40,243 bases of DNA from Candidatus Aenigmatarchaeota archaeon (GCA_016934325.1 JAFGSV010000032.1:1-40243); one strand, 5' to 3'; shown: positions 8,550 through 18,970, counted from the first letter of the stretch. Made by a program: numbers and translations. Notes: generated by a model from the sequence alone, not told the origin.

Positions 8550-9395
8550 ATGATGAAGGACGAGATCGTTGGACTGGTGCCGGCCGCTGGAAGCGGCACG
8601 AGGCTGTACCCGTTCGCAAGGGCGGTGCCAAAGGAGATGTACCCCATTCTGGGCAAGGCGGTCATTGAGCACTGCGTCGAGAACCTCAAGGCCGGTGGGA
8701 TAAGCAAGATATTCATGGTCGTCGGATACCAGAAGGGGGCGCTGATGGACTACCTGGGTGACGGATCTTTCTTCGGGGTGAATGTAGCATACGTGTACCA
8801 GATGGAGAGGAAGGGCCTGGGACACGCCATCTATCAGGCGAGGAACTGGATCGACACGACGTTCGTCACCTTGCTTGGGGACTCCTTCATTGAGCCGAAG
8901 AATGAGATAAAGGAGCTGATAAGATATCACAGCGAGCAAAAGCCATTGGCGACATTGCTGCTTTTCAAGGTCGAGAACCCGAAAGGCTACGGTCTTGCGA
9001 AGCTCAGGGACATGGAAGGCGGTATGGGTCCTATCATCAGGGTGAAGGAGAAGCCGACAATGTCTCAGGCGTCCGAATTCAAGAGCGGTGGCGGCTATTA
9101 TGCCATGTGCGGGGGATACATCTTCGAGCCGGGGATATTCAAGTATATAAAACGGACGAAGCCTGGGAAGAAGGGCGAGATTCAGATAACTGACGCGATA
9201 TCTCTCGCGATGAGGAGCGGCGAGCGGGTCTTGGGCCTTGTTCTCAAGGGCAAGTATCTGGACATAGGCAAGTGGAAGACGGTCCTGCACACCGAGAAGG
9301 AGCTGCTGGGATTCCTGGACATGCAGATGCACATAAGCGACAGGGAAAGGCTGATGAAGAGGATGAAGAGGCAAGAAGAGAAGAACGGAAGATGA
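8550..9395 (+). CDS. galU: UTP--glucose-1-phosphate uridylyltransferase (GalU-like)
   Basis: [66 protein letters not shown]...[13 protein letters not shown]. Confidence 0.85.
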   Translation: MMKDEIVGLVPAAGSGTRLYPFARAVPKEMYPILGKAVIEHCVENLKAGGISKIFMVVGYQKGALMDYLGDGSFFGVNVAYVYQMERKGLGHAIYQARNWIDTTFVTLLGDSFIEPKNEIKELIRYHSEQKPLATLLLFKVENPKGYGLAKLRDMEGGMGPIIRVKEKPTMSQASEFKSGGGYYAMCGGYIFEPGIFKYIKRTKPGKKGEIQITDAISLAMRSGERVLGLVLKGKYLDIGKWKTVLHTEKELLGFLDMQMHISDRERLMKRMKRQEEKNGR

Positions 9396-10339
9396 GTATG
9401 CAAACTGTTCTGGTGACTGGCGGGGCTGGATTCATAGGCTCCCACATGTGCGACAGGCTTATACGCGACAAGTTCAGGGTCATCTGCATGGACAACCTGG
9501 TGACAGGCAAGAAGGAAAATATCAGACACCTTCTCGGCAACAAGAACTTCGTTTACATGGAACATGATGTGACCAAGCCAATATGTGTCGAGGAGAAGCT
9601 GGACCACGTGCTGCATCTCGCCTCCCTGGCCAGCCCGGTCGACTACAGGCGCCATCCCATAAAGACCATAAAGGTGGGCACCCTCGGCACCCACAACGCG
9701 GTCGGGCTTGCGAAATCGAACGGTGCCAAGTTCCTGTTCGCCTCGACCTCAGAGGTATACGGGGACCCTGAGGTCAACCCTCAGCCGGAGTCCTACTGGG
9801 GGAACGTCAATCCCGTGGGGATCCGCTCGTGCTATGACGAATCGAAGCGCTGCAGCGAGGCGCTGACCATGGCATATCAAAGGGTTCACGGCATGGACAC
9901 CAAGATAGTCCGCATATTCAACACTTACGGCCCGAGGATGAGGGTCAATGACGGAAGGGTGGTGCCGGTCTTCATCACGCAGGCTCTTGATGGCAGGCCG
10001 CTCACCGTGTTCGGGGACGGGAAGCAGACCAGGAGCTTCTGCTACATAGACGACCTGATAGAGGGCATGCGCAGGTTCATGGACACGAAATACGACCACC
10101 CCGTCAATCTAGGGAACCCCTCCGAGAGGACGGTCTTGGAGCTTGCGGACCTCGTCCTGGACCTGACGAAATCCGAGTCTAAGAAGGTCTTCAAGCCGCT
10201 GCCGGAGGACGACCCCAAGAGGAGATGCCCCGATATATCCCTTGCGAACAGGCTTCTCAAGTGGAAGCCAAAGACTTCATTGCGTGATGGCCTGGCTGCA
10301 ACGATAGAGTATTTCAGGGACCCGCTCCGCAAGTCTTGA
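9392..10339 (+). CDS. NAD-dependent SDR, UDP-glucuronate decarboxylase (UDP-xylose synthase)-like
   Basis: [96 protein letters not shown]. Confidence 0.85.
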   Translation: MSMQTVLVTGGAGFIGSHMCDRLIRDKFRVICMDNLVTGKKENIRHLLGNKNFVYMEHDVTKPICVEEKLDHVLHLASLASPVDYRRHPIKTIKVGTLGTHNAVGLAKSNGAKFLFASTSEVYGDPEVNPQPESYWGNVNPVGIRSCYDESKRCSEALTMAYQRVHGMDTKIVRIFNTYGPRMRVNDGRVVPVFITQALDGRPLTVFGDGKQTRSFCYIDDLIEGMRRFMDTKYDHPVNLGNPSERTVLELADLVLDLTKSESKKVFKPLPEDDPKRRCPDISLANRLLKWKPKTSLRDGLAATIEYFRDPLRKS

Positions 10340-10359
10340 TAAGGCCTGGTGCTCGGACT

Positions 10360-11055
10360 ATGCTAAGCATAATAATTCCCGCCTACAACGAGGAGAGGAG
10401 GATAGGCAAGACCCTCAGGGATTTTATAGGATTCTTTGACAGGAAGGGATTGACATACGAACTCATCATCGTCATGGATGGATGCACGGACAGGACGCCT
10501 GACATAGTCAGGGGGTTCGCCGAGAAGAAACGGAACATCCGCTTCGTCATCTCCAATGAAAGGCAGGGCAAGGGTGGGGCCCTGCTTAAAGGCTTTGCGG
10601 TGGCAAGGGGCGATTTTGTGGCCTACACTGACGCCGACGGCTCAACACCGCCCGGGGAGATACTGTCGCTGCTGAAGAGGATCGGCGACTGCGACGGAAT
10701 CATAGGGTCCAGGTGGATGAAAGGGTCTTGCGTAGCCGCGAAGCAGACGCTTATGAGGAGGATAGCCAGCCGGGGATTCAACGTCCTCGTCAGGCTGGTC
10801 TTCGGGCTCGATTACAAGGACACCCAGTGCCCGGCGAAGCTCTTCAAGGGAAAGGTCGTGAGGGACGTCGCCGATAAGCTGGAAGTGACGAACTTCGCGA
10901 TAGACGCATGCATACTCTACGTCATAAAGAGGATGGGCTACCGGGTGAAGGAAGTTCCCATAAGGTGGGTCGACAAGCCCATGTCGACGCTGAAGATCGG
11001 CAGGGCCGTCCCGAACATGTTCTTCACGGTCATCAAGCTGAGGCTGAAAGGTTAG
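10360..11055 (+). CDS. GT2 glycosyltransferase, dolichyl-phosphate sugar synthase (ALG5/DPM1-like)
   Basis: MLSIIIPAYNEERRIGKTLRDF...DGCTDRTPDIV...KGGALLKGFAVARGDFVAYTDADGSTPP. Confidence 0.88.
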   Translation: MLSIIIPAYNEERRIGKTLRDFIGFFDRKGLTYELIIVMDGCTDRTPDIVRGFAEKKRNIRFVISNERQGKGGALLKGFAVARGDFVAYTDADGSTPPGEILSLLKRIGDCDGIIGSRWMKGSCVAAKQTLMRRIASRGFNVLVRLVFGLDYKDTQCPAKLFKGKVVRDVADKLEVTNFAIDACILYVIKRMGYRVKEVPIRWVDKPMSTLKIGRAVPNMFFTVIKLRLKG

Positions 11056-11135
11056 CATCCCCTTATAGATGAGGGAACCTTATGGCCGGGCCCGATATTT
11101 AAGAAAGGGCCAATAATTTAATTCATGGTGCTCTC

Positions 11136-12107
11136 ATGTTCATGGAAAATGCCCTGAGGATACTCCCGATAATAGGCATCGCCATGATGGCGTACATAAT
11201 CCTTAGCATTGGTCCCGCGGAGGTCATCCAGACATTCAACAGGGTGGACGCATCATACCTTGTTCCGGCCGTCCTGCTCTTCATGGTATCCATGGGGATC
11301 CAGAACCTGAAATGGGAATACATGATAAAGAAGCAGGGCATCAACCTCGGGTTCTGGACGCTCTTCAGGATATACTTCATCGGGACGTTCTACGGCATAA
11401 TCACGCCGGGAAGGGTTGGCAACTTCATACGGATAGGGTACATCAAGAAGAGGACCTCGAAGAGCACCGGGGAATGCGCCGTCAGCATCGTGCTCGACAA
11501 GGTTCTGGAGTTCGCGGCGCTCTCCATGCTTGCTGCCGCCGGGATAATCATGATGGCCAACTACATCTCATTCGAGATATTCGTCGCCATAACCTTGTTG
11601 CTCATCGCATTCTTCTCGGCCACCTTCCTGCTGCTGAGGAAGGGCTCGAGCATGAGCGTCCTGAAGATATTCTGGAGGCTTTTCGTTCCCGGCAGCATGA
11701 AGGCGAGGGCCAAGGACGCGTTCAACTCATTCTATGAGAACATCCTGGACTGGAAGGACATGATGATCCCCCTTTCCCTCACCCTGATAGGGTGGGTTAT
11801 CCTGTACACGTCCACCTACATGATAGCATTGTCGCTGGGGATGGTCATACCGCAATACATCTTCATCGCCATCATGCCCATAGCGACGCTGATAGGGATT
11901 CTGCCGGTAACCGTCGGCGGCTGGGGCACGAGGGAGGCCACGCTAATATTGCTATTCTCTGTCTTCGGCATCGGCTCTGAAGCGACGGTCGTAATGAGCA
12001 TAATAGCCGCAGTCATGAGCTATGTGATCACGACCGCTTTCGGGGTTTACTTTGTTTATTCGGAGGGACGGATAGGGCATAATGAAGAAGCTACTTCTCG
12101 CCAATGA
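11136..12107 (+). CDS. UPF0104 / LPG synthase TM-region family protein (AglD C-terminal domain-like, flippase-like)
   Basis: Multi-spanning; FRIYFIGTFYGIITPGRVGNFIRIGYIKKRTSKSTGECAVSIVLDKVLEFAAL; TVGGWGTREATLILLFSVFG. Confidence 0.82.
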   Translation: MFMENALRILPIIGIAMMAYIILSIGPAEVIQTFNRVDASYLVPAVLLFMVSMGIQNLKWEYMIKKQGINLGFWTLFRIYFIGTFYGIITPGRVGNFIRIGYIKKRTSKSTGECAVSIVLDKVLEFAALSMLAAAGIIMMANYISFEIFVAITLLLIAFFSATFLLLRKGSSMSVLKIFWRLFVPGSMKARAKDAFNSFYENILDWKDMMIPLSLTLIGWVILYTSTYMIALSLGMVIPQYIFIAIMPIATLIGILPVTVGGWGTREATLILLFSVFGIGSEATVVMSIIAAVMSYVITTAFGVYFVYSEGRIGHNEEATSRQ

Positions 12108-12858
12108 CGATGACGTTCCTCGTGTTTATCAGGCAGTCCCCGCCGACGATCCTCATGCCGTAGGCGCCCTTCACGTCATCTCCCGCATTCATATGCATAT
12201 CCATTATCTTATGCTGTGCCTCCTTGGGCAGGCCGCTGTTCGCGAGCCAGTTCCTGACGCTGAAGCCGTGCATGATATGCCTGCACACTGCGATGTTCCT
12301 GAATCCCGCCTTCGCAACCCTTTCGTACAGCTCCCTCTCGGTGAAAGTGCGCCTCTCTTCCTTGAGCGCGAACATACCCTCGTACCACTTGACCACGCCC
12401 GGGTCGTCAGACGGTGGCAGTCCCTCGGCGATGATTATCTTCCCGCCGGGCTTGAGCATGTCAAAGCAGCGCTTCAACGCCCCGTCGAGGTCATCCAGTA
12501 TATGATGGAACACCATCCTGGCGACGATCCTGTCGAAAACGTTCTTGTCGAACAGCCTCTGGCATACGTCCCATTTGACCAGGGATATGCCCTCCCAGTT
12601 GCTCCGGCTCAGCATGGAATCCGATATGTCGAGCCCTATGACGTGCTTCACATGCGGCTTGATCTTCTTCGCCACGGTACCCGTTCCGACCCCGACATCG
12701 AGAACCACCTGACCTTTCCTGAAATCGCCCCTCTCGATTATGGCGTCCAGATAGCTCTTGTCCCTGACCCAGTATAGCTTATCGTAATGCTCGGCCCTCT
12801 TGCACCAGAATATCTCCTTGGGGCTTCGCCTCCTACTCGCCTTGGCGCTCATGCGCAA
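12091..12858 (-). CDS. class I SAM-dependent methyltransferase
   Basis: GQVVLDVGVGTGTVAKKIKPHVKHVIGLDISDSMLSRS...MVFHHILDDLDGALKRCFDMLKPGGKIIIAEG. Confidence 0.88.
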   Translation of the reverse strand: MRMSAKASRRRSPKEIFWCKRAEHYDKLYWVRDKSYLDAIIERGDFRKGQVVLDVGVGTGTVAKKIKPHVKHVIGLDISDSMLSRSNWEGISLVKWDVCQRLFDKNVFDRIVARMVFHHILDDLDGALKRCFDMLKPGGKIIIAEGLPPSDDPGVVKWYEGMFALKEERRTFTERELYERVAKAGFRNIAVCRHIMHGFSVRNWLANSGLPKEAQHKIMDMHMNAGDDVKGAYGMRIVGGDCLINTRNVIVIGEK

Positions 12859-14651
12859 CCACTCCTGAACAGGTATGTGGCGGGGGCTCCTCCCGCCTCC
12901 GCCACGTAGACAGGATCGCAGTTGTCTATGTAATATCTCATCTCCCTGATATCGTCGCTCGCATTCGAATCTACGACCGACCGCCTGTTCAGCAGGACGT
13001 AATAGTCGGATTCGTTCTTCTCCGCGAGTTCTATATCCTCCCTGAGAATCCCCTTCTGCTCGAACAGCGCCAGGCCCAGGTCCGAGACGGTCTCGTTGAG
13101 GCCGTGCCTGCCCTCCATGAACCTTTCAGCGATTAGGCCGATATCCCCTGACTTGTACATGTACCAGAGGTTCGTCGCGATAGGTGCATATATCTTGGCG
13201 CCGGGCTCGGCATTCTCGTTCAGCCACCTGACGACGTCCAGGTATGATACCCCAGCATAATCAAGCTCCAAGCCGTTCGCCATCGCCCCTCTTGGACCGC
13301 CCGTAAGCTCGCTGTAATATATGGCGACCGTGTTCATGCCATCCGAAAGCGCGAAAAAGAAAGGCAGTGCCATGAGCAGGGTGATTACGGCCATTATCAG
13401 CAGCTTGCGATCGAAACGCCTGCCGATGAAATCGGCGGTCATGCCGGCCCCGATGCCTGAAAGGATCGCTATGAACGGGAAGACGTTGAGGAATATCCTC
13501 ACGCCGTCATGCGGGGTGGCGAACGGGGAAGAGAAAATGAGCATGGGGACGACAGCCCCGAGGAGTATGAGGACGGTGTCCCTGTTCCTCAGCGTCACGG
13601 CGTCCTTGATGGCCCTGGAACCCCCTATTATTGCGAAAATGAGTATGAAAAGCGGCAGCGTGACCGCGGTCATGACCCAGGTGTAGTGCCAGGGCAGCAT
13701 GCCGGTGTCCCATCCGTATATGCCGCCCATGTAATAGGCGGCGATCTTTATGGTGTCCTTGGTGGCCAGCAGCTCCATGTATCTAGGGATCGTGTCGACC
13801 CACAGCCAAGGCCATGATATGAAGAACACCACCGGCGACAGGAAAAGGAAGGAGTAGACAGCGACAGGGACGTACCTGAACCCGAAGGTCCTTTTCGCGA
13901 TGCCCTTTGCTATAGGCAATATCCTGTCCCTGTAGGACACCAGGAACCATGCCAGCAGGATGAACGGAAGGAAGTATGCGTTGATCTTCGAGGCGAGCGC
14001 GAGGCCGAAGGCGACGCCCGCCAGTATCCCCCATCCCCTGCTTTTCAGGCCCTTCCAGAAGACATACGTGGCCACAAGAACCATGGCGGCGGCGGGGGCA
14101 TCGAGCGTCACGTAGAGCGTTTCCGCGAAGAACCTGGGCATGAATATCAGGGATATCGCCGAAAAGAAGCCGGCCTTCGTCCCGAAGGCCTCGGCGGCGA
14201 AAAGGAAAACGAAGAACACGGCCAGCGCTCCGAAGATGACGGTCGCGAACCGGTGGGCGGCGATCGATGCTATGGGATCGAGATGCTGGCCGTTGATGAG
14301 CCATGCAGCGGCCCACGTGAAGCCCGACACGGTCTGCGACAGCCTGGGCCTTCCGCTCCAGCACCGCCACCTCGTATCCACATCAGAGGGGGGCTGGTCC
14401 AGCAGGCACATATCCAGCTGGGGCTTCCCGGTCACCGCCGCATAGATGGAGTACACCCTTGCCTTGCCCCCCTCAAGATGCCGCGACTCGTCCCAAGCAA
14501 GGCCGGCATCGGGAAGGGCGTAAATGGCCAGAATAATGTAGACGATGGCAAGGGATGCCGCGATGACAAAGAGCTTCCTGCTTATCGCGAACCGCTTCAG
14601 AACTTTCACCGCTTTTGGCAATGATTTCCCGGACATGGCAATCAGTAACAT
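12849..14651 (-). CDS. GT39/ArnT-like polytopic membrane glycosyltransferase
   Basis: Many TM segments; N-terminal loop LPDAGLAWDESRHLEGGKARVYSIYAAVTG (acidic DE motif) typical of polyprenyl-P-sugar-dependent GTs. Confidence 0.75.
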   Translation of the reverse strand: MLLIAMSGKSLPKAVKVLKRFAISRKLFVIAASLAIVYIILAIYALPDAGLAWDESRHLEGGKARVYSIYAAVTGKPQLDMCLLDQPPSDVDTRWRCWSGRPRLSQTVSGFTWAAAWLINGQHLDPIASIAAHRFATVIFGALAVFFVFLFAAEAFGTKAGFFSAISLIFMPRFFAETLYVTLDAPAAAMVLVATYVFWKGLKSRGWGILAGVAFGLALASKINAYFLPFILLAWFLVSYRDRILPIAKGIAKRTFGFRYVPVAVYSFLFLSPVVFFISWPWLWVDTIPRYMELLATKDTIKIAAYYMGGIYGWDTGMLPWHYTWVMTAVTLPLFILIFAIIGGSRAIKDAVTLRNRDTVLILLGAVVPMLIFSSPFATPHDGVRIFLNVFPFIAILSGIGAGMTADFIGRRFDRKLLIMAVITLLMALPFFFALSDGMNTVAIYYSELTGGPRGAMANGLELDYAGVSYLDVVRWLNENAEPGAKIYAPIATNLWYMYKSGDIGLIAERFMEGRHGLNETVSDLGLALFEQKGILREDIELAEKNESDYYVLLNRRSVVDSNASDDIREMRYYIDNCDPVYVAEAGGAPATYLFRSGCA

Positions 14652-14778
14652 TAACCCATAGACGTATAAATTTATTCCACTCCGTGCTTTATTATGTTAT
14701 GTCATCCTATGCATTCTATACGTCGAAATCCGGTAACTCTGGATTACGGTTCATATGCTCGGGAAAGGGGCGGAACGC

Positions 14779-15762
14779 ATGAGGATGAGCAGGCTCCTCC
14801 CATTTCTCGGGATATTGCTCTTCCTTCTTATCGTAATAAACCTCGACATAGTGAAGATGCTGGATCTCATCAGCAGGATCAGGGCTGACTACGTCGTCAT
14901 ATCATTGGCTCTGCTCGTCCCCGTGCTTCTGCTCAGGGGGGAGAAATGGAGGCTCATAATCAAGTCGTACGGGATAGAATACGGCCTCATAAGTTCCACG
15001 AAGGCATGGATTTCGGGATTCTTCGTCGGCATAGTGACGCCGGGCAGAATAGGCGACCTGTCTCGCGCGTACTATCTCAAGAAGGACAAGGGCGTTACGA
15101 TAGGGAAGTCCCTGACGACCGTCGTGGTAGAAAGGATCATAGACGTCGTGACGCTCTTCGTGCTGGCCTGTGCGGGCCTGGTGTTAATAGCTTCGAGCTA
15201 CATCGAAGCGGGAGAGATGCTGCTCTATGTGTCGGTCCTTTTCATGGCATTCATAGCGGTTGTGTTCATGATGGCCAGGAAGGGCTTCGCCAGGTCCGTC
15301 ATGAGGCCGCTCTACGTCAGGTTCATGCCGGTGAAGTACAGGACCCTGATTGGCAGGGTTTTCAACGACTTCTACAGCGGCATGGGCCAGATCAGCCGAT
15401 ACAGGATGGCGACAGCCTTCCTCACCGTGCTCGTGGCGTGGTCCATAATGATACTACAGTATCAGTTCATGGCCATGGCACTCGGCTTGGATCTCACCTA
15501 CCTGTTCTTGCTGGCCATAGTCCCGATATTAGCACTGCTCGATATAATACCAGTCACTTTCTCGGGAATAGGAACGCGGGATGCAGCTCTCATATTCTTC
15601 CTGTCGCTGGTATCGGTCAGCGCGGAGTCGGCAGTCTCTTACTCTTTGCTCATACTTTTCGTGAATTACATATCGGTTGGATTCGCCGGCCTCCTGCTAT
15701 GGATACGGGACCCCATCAAAATCAGGCCGTATCTGGAACAGGACAATGGCAATCATGGCTGA
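14779..15762 (+). CDS. UPF0104 / LPG synthase TM-region family protein (paralog of 11136..12107)
   Basis: TKAWISGFFVGIVTPGRIGDLSRAYYLKKDKGVTIGKSLTTVVVERIIDVVTLF; VTFSGIGTRDAALIFFLS. Confidence 0.82.
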   Translation: MRMSRLLPFLGILLFLLIVINLDIVKMLDLISRIRADYVVISLALLVPVLLLRGEKWRLIIKSYGIEYGLISSTKAWISGFFVGIVTPGRIGDLSRAYYLKKDKGVTIGKSLTTVVVERIIDVVTLFVLACAGLVLIASSYIEAGEMLLYVSVLFMAFIAVVFMMARKGFARSVMRPLYVRFMPVKYRTLIGRVFNDFYSGMGQISRYRMATAFLTVLVAWSIMILQYQFMAMALGLDLTYLFLLAIVPILALLDIIPVTFSGIGTRDAALIFFLSLVSVSAESAVSYSLLILFVNYISVGFAGLLLWIRDPIKIRPYLEQDNGNHG

Positions 15763-15764
15763 TG

Positions 15765-16433
15765 TCAGAAGAAGGACGCCCTGAGTATGGCCCTCAGGAA
15801 CCTCAGCCCGTCCCTGAGCGGGGAGAGCTTGGCCTGGCCGACCCGCTCATTGTATTCTATGGGGATCTCGACAAGCCTGTATCCCTTCCTGAGGACCCTG
15901 GTGGTGAACTCGACCTCCCAGTCCAGCCCCTTCGATTTGACCTCGATGGAATCCCACACCTCCTTTCGCAGCGCACGCAAGCCGGACGAAGCATCGGTAA
16001 CCCTTTTCCCCGTCAGCATGGATATGAGCCCCGAGAAGAAGACGTTACCAAGATAGTTCAGCTTGCTCATGCCGGTCTCCCTGCCCATGAACCTGGACCC
16101 GATAACGACATCGGCCTTGCCGTCGGCAATCAGCCTGGACATGACAGCTATCTCTTTTGCAGGATAAGTGCAATCAGCATCGATCGTGGCCAGCACCTGC
16201 CCCGAAGAATTGTCGAAGCCGGTCTCGAGGGCACCCGCCTTCCCCTTGTTCTTCGCATGCCTTAGCAGCCTGATGCCCTTCATCCTGCTGGCAATTGTAT
16301 AGGTGCCGTCGCTCGAGCCGTCATCAACCACGACTATCTCCTTGTCAGGCAGCCTCACGGCCTTCACCTCGTTCACCACATCCTCGATCGCCTCTTCCTC
16401 GTTGTAGGCCGGGATAACTATGGAGGTCCTCAT
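15765..16433 (-). CDS. GT2 glycosyltransferase, dolichol-phosphate mannosyltransferase-like
   Basis: MRTSIVIPAYNEEEAIEDVVNEVKAVRLPDKEIVVVDDGSSDGTY...KGKAGALETGFDNSSGQVLATIDADCTYP. Confidence 0.88.
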   Translation of the reverse strand: MRTSIVIPAYNEEEAIEDVVNEVKAVRLPDKEIVVVDDGSSDGTYTIASRMKGIRLLRHAKNKGKAGALETGFDNSSGQVLATIDADCTYPAKEIAVMSRLIADGKADVVIGSRFMGRETGMSKLNYLGNVFFSGLISMLTGKRVTDASSGLRALRKEVWDSIEVKSKGLDWEVEFTTRVLRKGYRLVEIPIEYNERVGQAKLSPLRDGLRFLRAILRASFF

Positions 16434-18019
16434 CTGCACACACCCTCAACCCTGAATACGACGACGCGCCTCTCCTCGCCGAACGTTCTCACCGGAGAGA
16501 AGCATGGTCCGTTTTCTACGTAATCGACGAAGTCAGGCCTGGCGGCTATCATATCCCGCAAAGGATAGCGGAGAATGAGATAATAATAGGTGGGATTCTC
16601 TATCCCAAGCGACTCGTGCTTCGGGGAAGCGAATGTGCTGTTCAGCAAAGAATCCAGAGCCTCGAGGCTGCGGCCCTCGCCTACCCTGACGCTGAGATTC
16701 CTGTCGTTCTTGAGGAAATAGAAGAGCTGGGAATAGTCGGTATAAATGTATCCTCCGCCGTAAGGCGTGTTTCCCAGCACCCATATCACGGCATCCTCCA
16801 CCGGATATCTTATCTCGGCTGCCAGGGTATGAAGAACCAGCAGCGGCAACGACGATATGACAAGCGCGATGATGACGAGAACGCCATACCTCTTCACTTG
16901 AGGGAGCCCCATCAATTTGATGATGAATTTCGCATCCAGTATCGCGAACGCCGGGAGGGCGGCCATCACGAACCTGTCGAAATTGCCGAATGACGATGTG
17001 ATGAAGAAACCGAAGAAGATATAATAGAACGACACCAGCGACAACAGGAGGAAATCATCCTTATCCCTCAGATAGAATGAGTAGGCAGCCGCCGCAAGCG
17101 TAAGCAGGCCAAGCACGTAAGAGAACTGCTGCAGGAAGAAACCCGGTATCTGGGGGATGTTCGACAGGGAAAGGCCGAGATACCTGGAATAATGCACAGA
17201 TAGGCTGTATGGGATTTCAATCAGCTGGGGAAAGACCGACGCGAAGGCGAACCATGGCACTGCGATGATGGCAGCTATAAAGAGCGCGAGATACATGTTC
17301 CCGTCCCTGAAAAGCTGATATTTCTTCGAAATCACGGCGTACAGAAGCAGGGGGAAAACGATGACGAAGCCATAGTTCTTTGAAAGCATGCACAGCCCTA
17401 GTGTAATCCCGAATACCACGGCATCACGCCTCTTCTTTCCAAGCACGTATCGGTAGAAGAAGTAGACGACCATGACGCTCATGGCCAGCAGGGGGACCTC
17501 CAGCATCGCCAACCTGCTGTACTCGAAATAGGCCGGGACAAGCGCCAGGATGGCCGCGGAAAGCAGCGATGCCCGCCTGTCGCCCGTGATGAGCATCGCC
17601 AGCTTGTACGTGAAGATTATGCCTATCAAGCCGAAAATCAACGAGACGAGCCTGGCGGAGAACTCGCTTATGCCGAAGGCGATGAAGCTCGCCAGGACGG
17701 GAATACGGATAAGGGGGGGATGGTGGATGACGCTAGTGAAGATGTGATAGTGCGTGTGGTATTGCATCCCATATGCCACTATGTCTTCAAAGCCCATGGC
17801 GGGATGCCCGCCCCAATAGCGCATGAAATCGTACATGAAGATGGGAAGGGCGGTGTGCTGCATCTCGTCTGCTATGACGGACCTGTGACCCAGCCCCCAC
17901 AGGCCCCCAAGGAGAAAAACCAGGAGCAGCAGCACGAGCATCTTCTCATGAAAGCCGATTCCCGTCGTTATGCTTTTCATTAGGAATATTATCCGTGCCC
18001 GGTTATTAATTTCTTGCAT
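16430..18019 (-). CDS. GT39/ArnT-like polytopic membrane glycosyltransferase
   Basis: Multi-spanning 529 aa; HPPLIRIPVLASFIAFGISEFSARLVSLIFGLIGIIFTYKLAMLITGDRRASLLSAAILALVPAYFEYSRLAMLEVPLLAM. Confidence 0.82.
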   Translation of the reverse strand: MQEINNRARIIFLMKSITTGIGFHEKMLVLLLLVFLLGGLWGLGHRSVIADEMQHTALPIFMYDFMRYWGGHPAMGFEDIVAYGMQYHTHYHIFTSVIHHPPLIRIPVLASFIAFGISEFSARLVSLIFGLIGIIFTYKLAMLITGDRRASLLSAAILALVPAYFEYSRLAMLEVPLLAMSVMVVYFFYRYVLGKKRRDAVVFGITLGLCMLSKNYGFVIVFPLLLYAVISKKYQLFRDGNMYLALFIAAIIAVPWFAFASVFPQLIEIPYSLSVHYSRYLGLSLSNIPQIPGFFLQQFSYVLGLLTLAAAAYSFYLRDKDDFLLLSLVSFYYIFFGFFITSSFGNFDRFVMAALPAFAILDAKFIIKLMGLPQVKRYGVLVIIALVISSLPLLVLHTLAAEIRYPVEDAVIWVLGNTPYGGGYIYTDYSQLFYFLKNDRNLSVRVGEGRSLEALDSLLNSTFASPKHESLGIENPTYYYLILRYPLRDMIAARPDFVDYVENGPCFSPVRTFGEERRVVVFRVEGVCR

Positions 18020-18031
18020 GGAAGACGATAA

Positions 18032-18970
18032 TCAGCCGCTTGCCTCCATGTCGAACAGCATGGCGAAGAAGAGCGACTGCAGACCGGTGATCACGAGCAG
18101 CGCAACCAGCACGGCATTGGTCCCCGTGAACACCCCGAAAACGTTCTTGTACCACAGGAGCCAAAGCCCGTAGATTATACCCAGCGGCAGCGTTATGAGA
18201 CCAAGCGTGTAGAAGAACACCAGCGGATGGAAATCCCTTATGATGTACTTCTCCTTGAGCCTCCAGAAGAACCCCCTAGTGATCATGGGCAGGACCTTGA
18301 ATATGTACCTGCCTATGCCGATCTGCGACTGCCTCTCGCCTGGCAGGTATATGGGCCTCCTTGGGACGTCCTTCACCCTGAAGCCGTAGGCGTTCATCCT
18401 TATGAGCCAGTCGGAGACGTAGCCGTAGCCCTTCCAGGCCTTGTCCCAGTCCACGGTGTCGATGACCCTCTTCCTCACCGCGGTGTACCCGTCCTGGGTG
18501 TCGAATATCTTCCAGTATCCTGAAGCGATCTTCGTCAGGAACGAAAGGGTCGAGTTGCCCAGCAGCCTGTGCTTCGGCATGGACTCTAGCGACCTCCACA
18601 TCCACCTGTTGCCCTTGACGTAGTCCGCCTCGTTCTTGACGAAAGGCTCCAGGAAGTTCGGCATGTCGGCGAGGTCCATCTGGTTGTCGCCGCCAACGAC
18701 CACGGCGATGTCATACCCGTCCTTCGATGACTGCCGGTAACCGGTTATTATGGCCTGGCCGACGCCCATGTTCTTCCCATGCCTTATGAGCCTGACCCTC
18801 CTGTCCTTCTTGGCGTAATCCACGACCAGCTTCGGCGTGCTGTCCTTGGAGCGGTCGTCCACGACATACACCCTGTCGACGTATCTCGGGACGCCCTTCA
18901 GCGTGGGTATGATGAGCTTCTGCTCGTTGTATGCGGGTATCACCAGAGAGACCCTGAGCTTCTTGTACAT
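18032..18970 (-). CDS. GT2 glycosyltransferase with C-terminal TM domain (dolichol-phosphate sugar synthase-like)
   Basis: LRVSLVIPAYNEQKLIIPTLKGVPRYVDRVYVVDDRSKDSTPKLV...MGVGQAIITGYRQSSKDGYDIAVVVGGDNQMD, plus hydrophobic C-terminus. Confidence 0.88.
   Translation of the reverse strand: MYKKLRVSLVIPAYNEQKLIIPTLKGVPRYVDRVYVVDDRSKDSTPKLVVDYAKKDRRVRLIRHGKNMGVGQAIITGYRQSSKDGYDIAVVVGGDNQMDLADMPNFLEPFVKNEADYVKGNRWMWRSLESMPKHRLLGNSTLSFLTKIASGYWKIFDTQDGYTAVRKRVIDTVDWDKAWKGYGYVSDWLIRMNAYGFRVKDVPRRPIYLPGERQSQIGIGRYIFKVLPMITRGFFWRLKEKYIIRDFHPLVFFYTLGLITLPLGIIYGLWLLWYKNVFGVFTGTNAVLVALLVITGLQSLFFAMLFDMEASG

Noticed and set aside
8094-9374. 426-aa minus-strand ORF
   Set aside because: Complementary to ugd/galU, which have clear motifs; translation is rich in H/R/L/P with no recognisable domain.
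12091-12107. 17-bp convergent overlap of the UPF0104 and methyltransferase genes
   Set aside because: Common in compact archaeal genomes; both proteins are complete, so no sign of error or special regulation.
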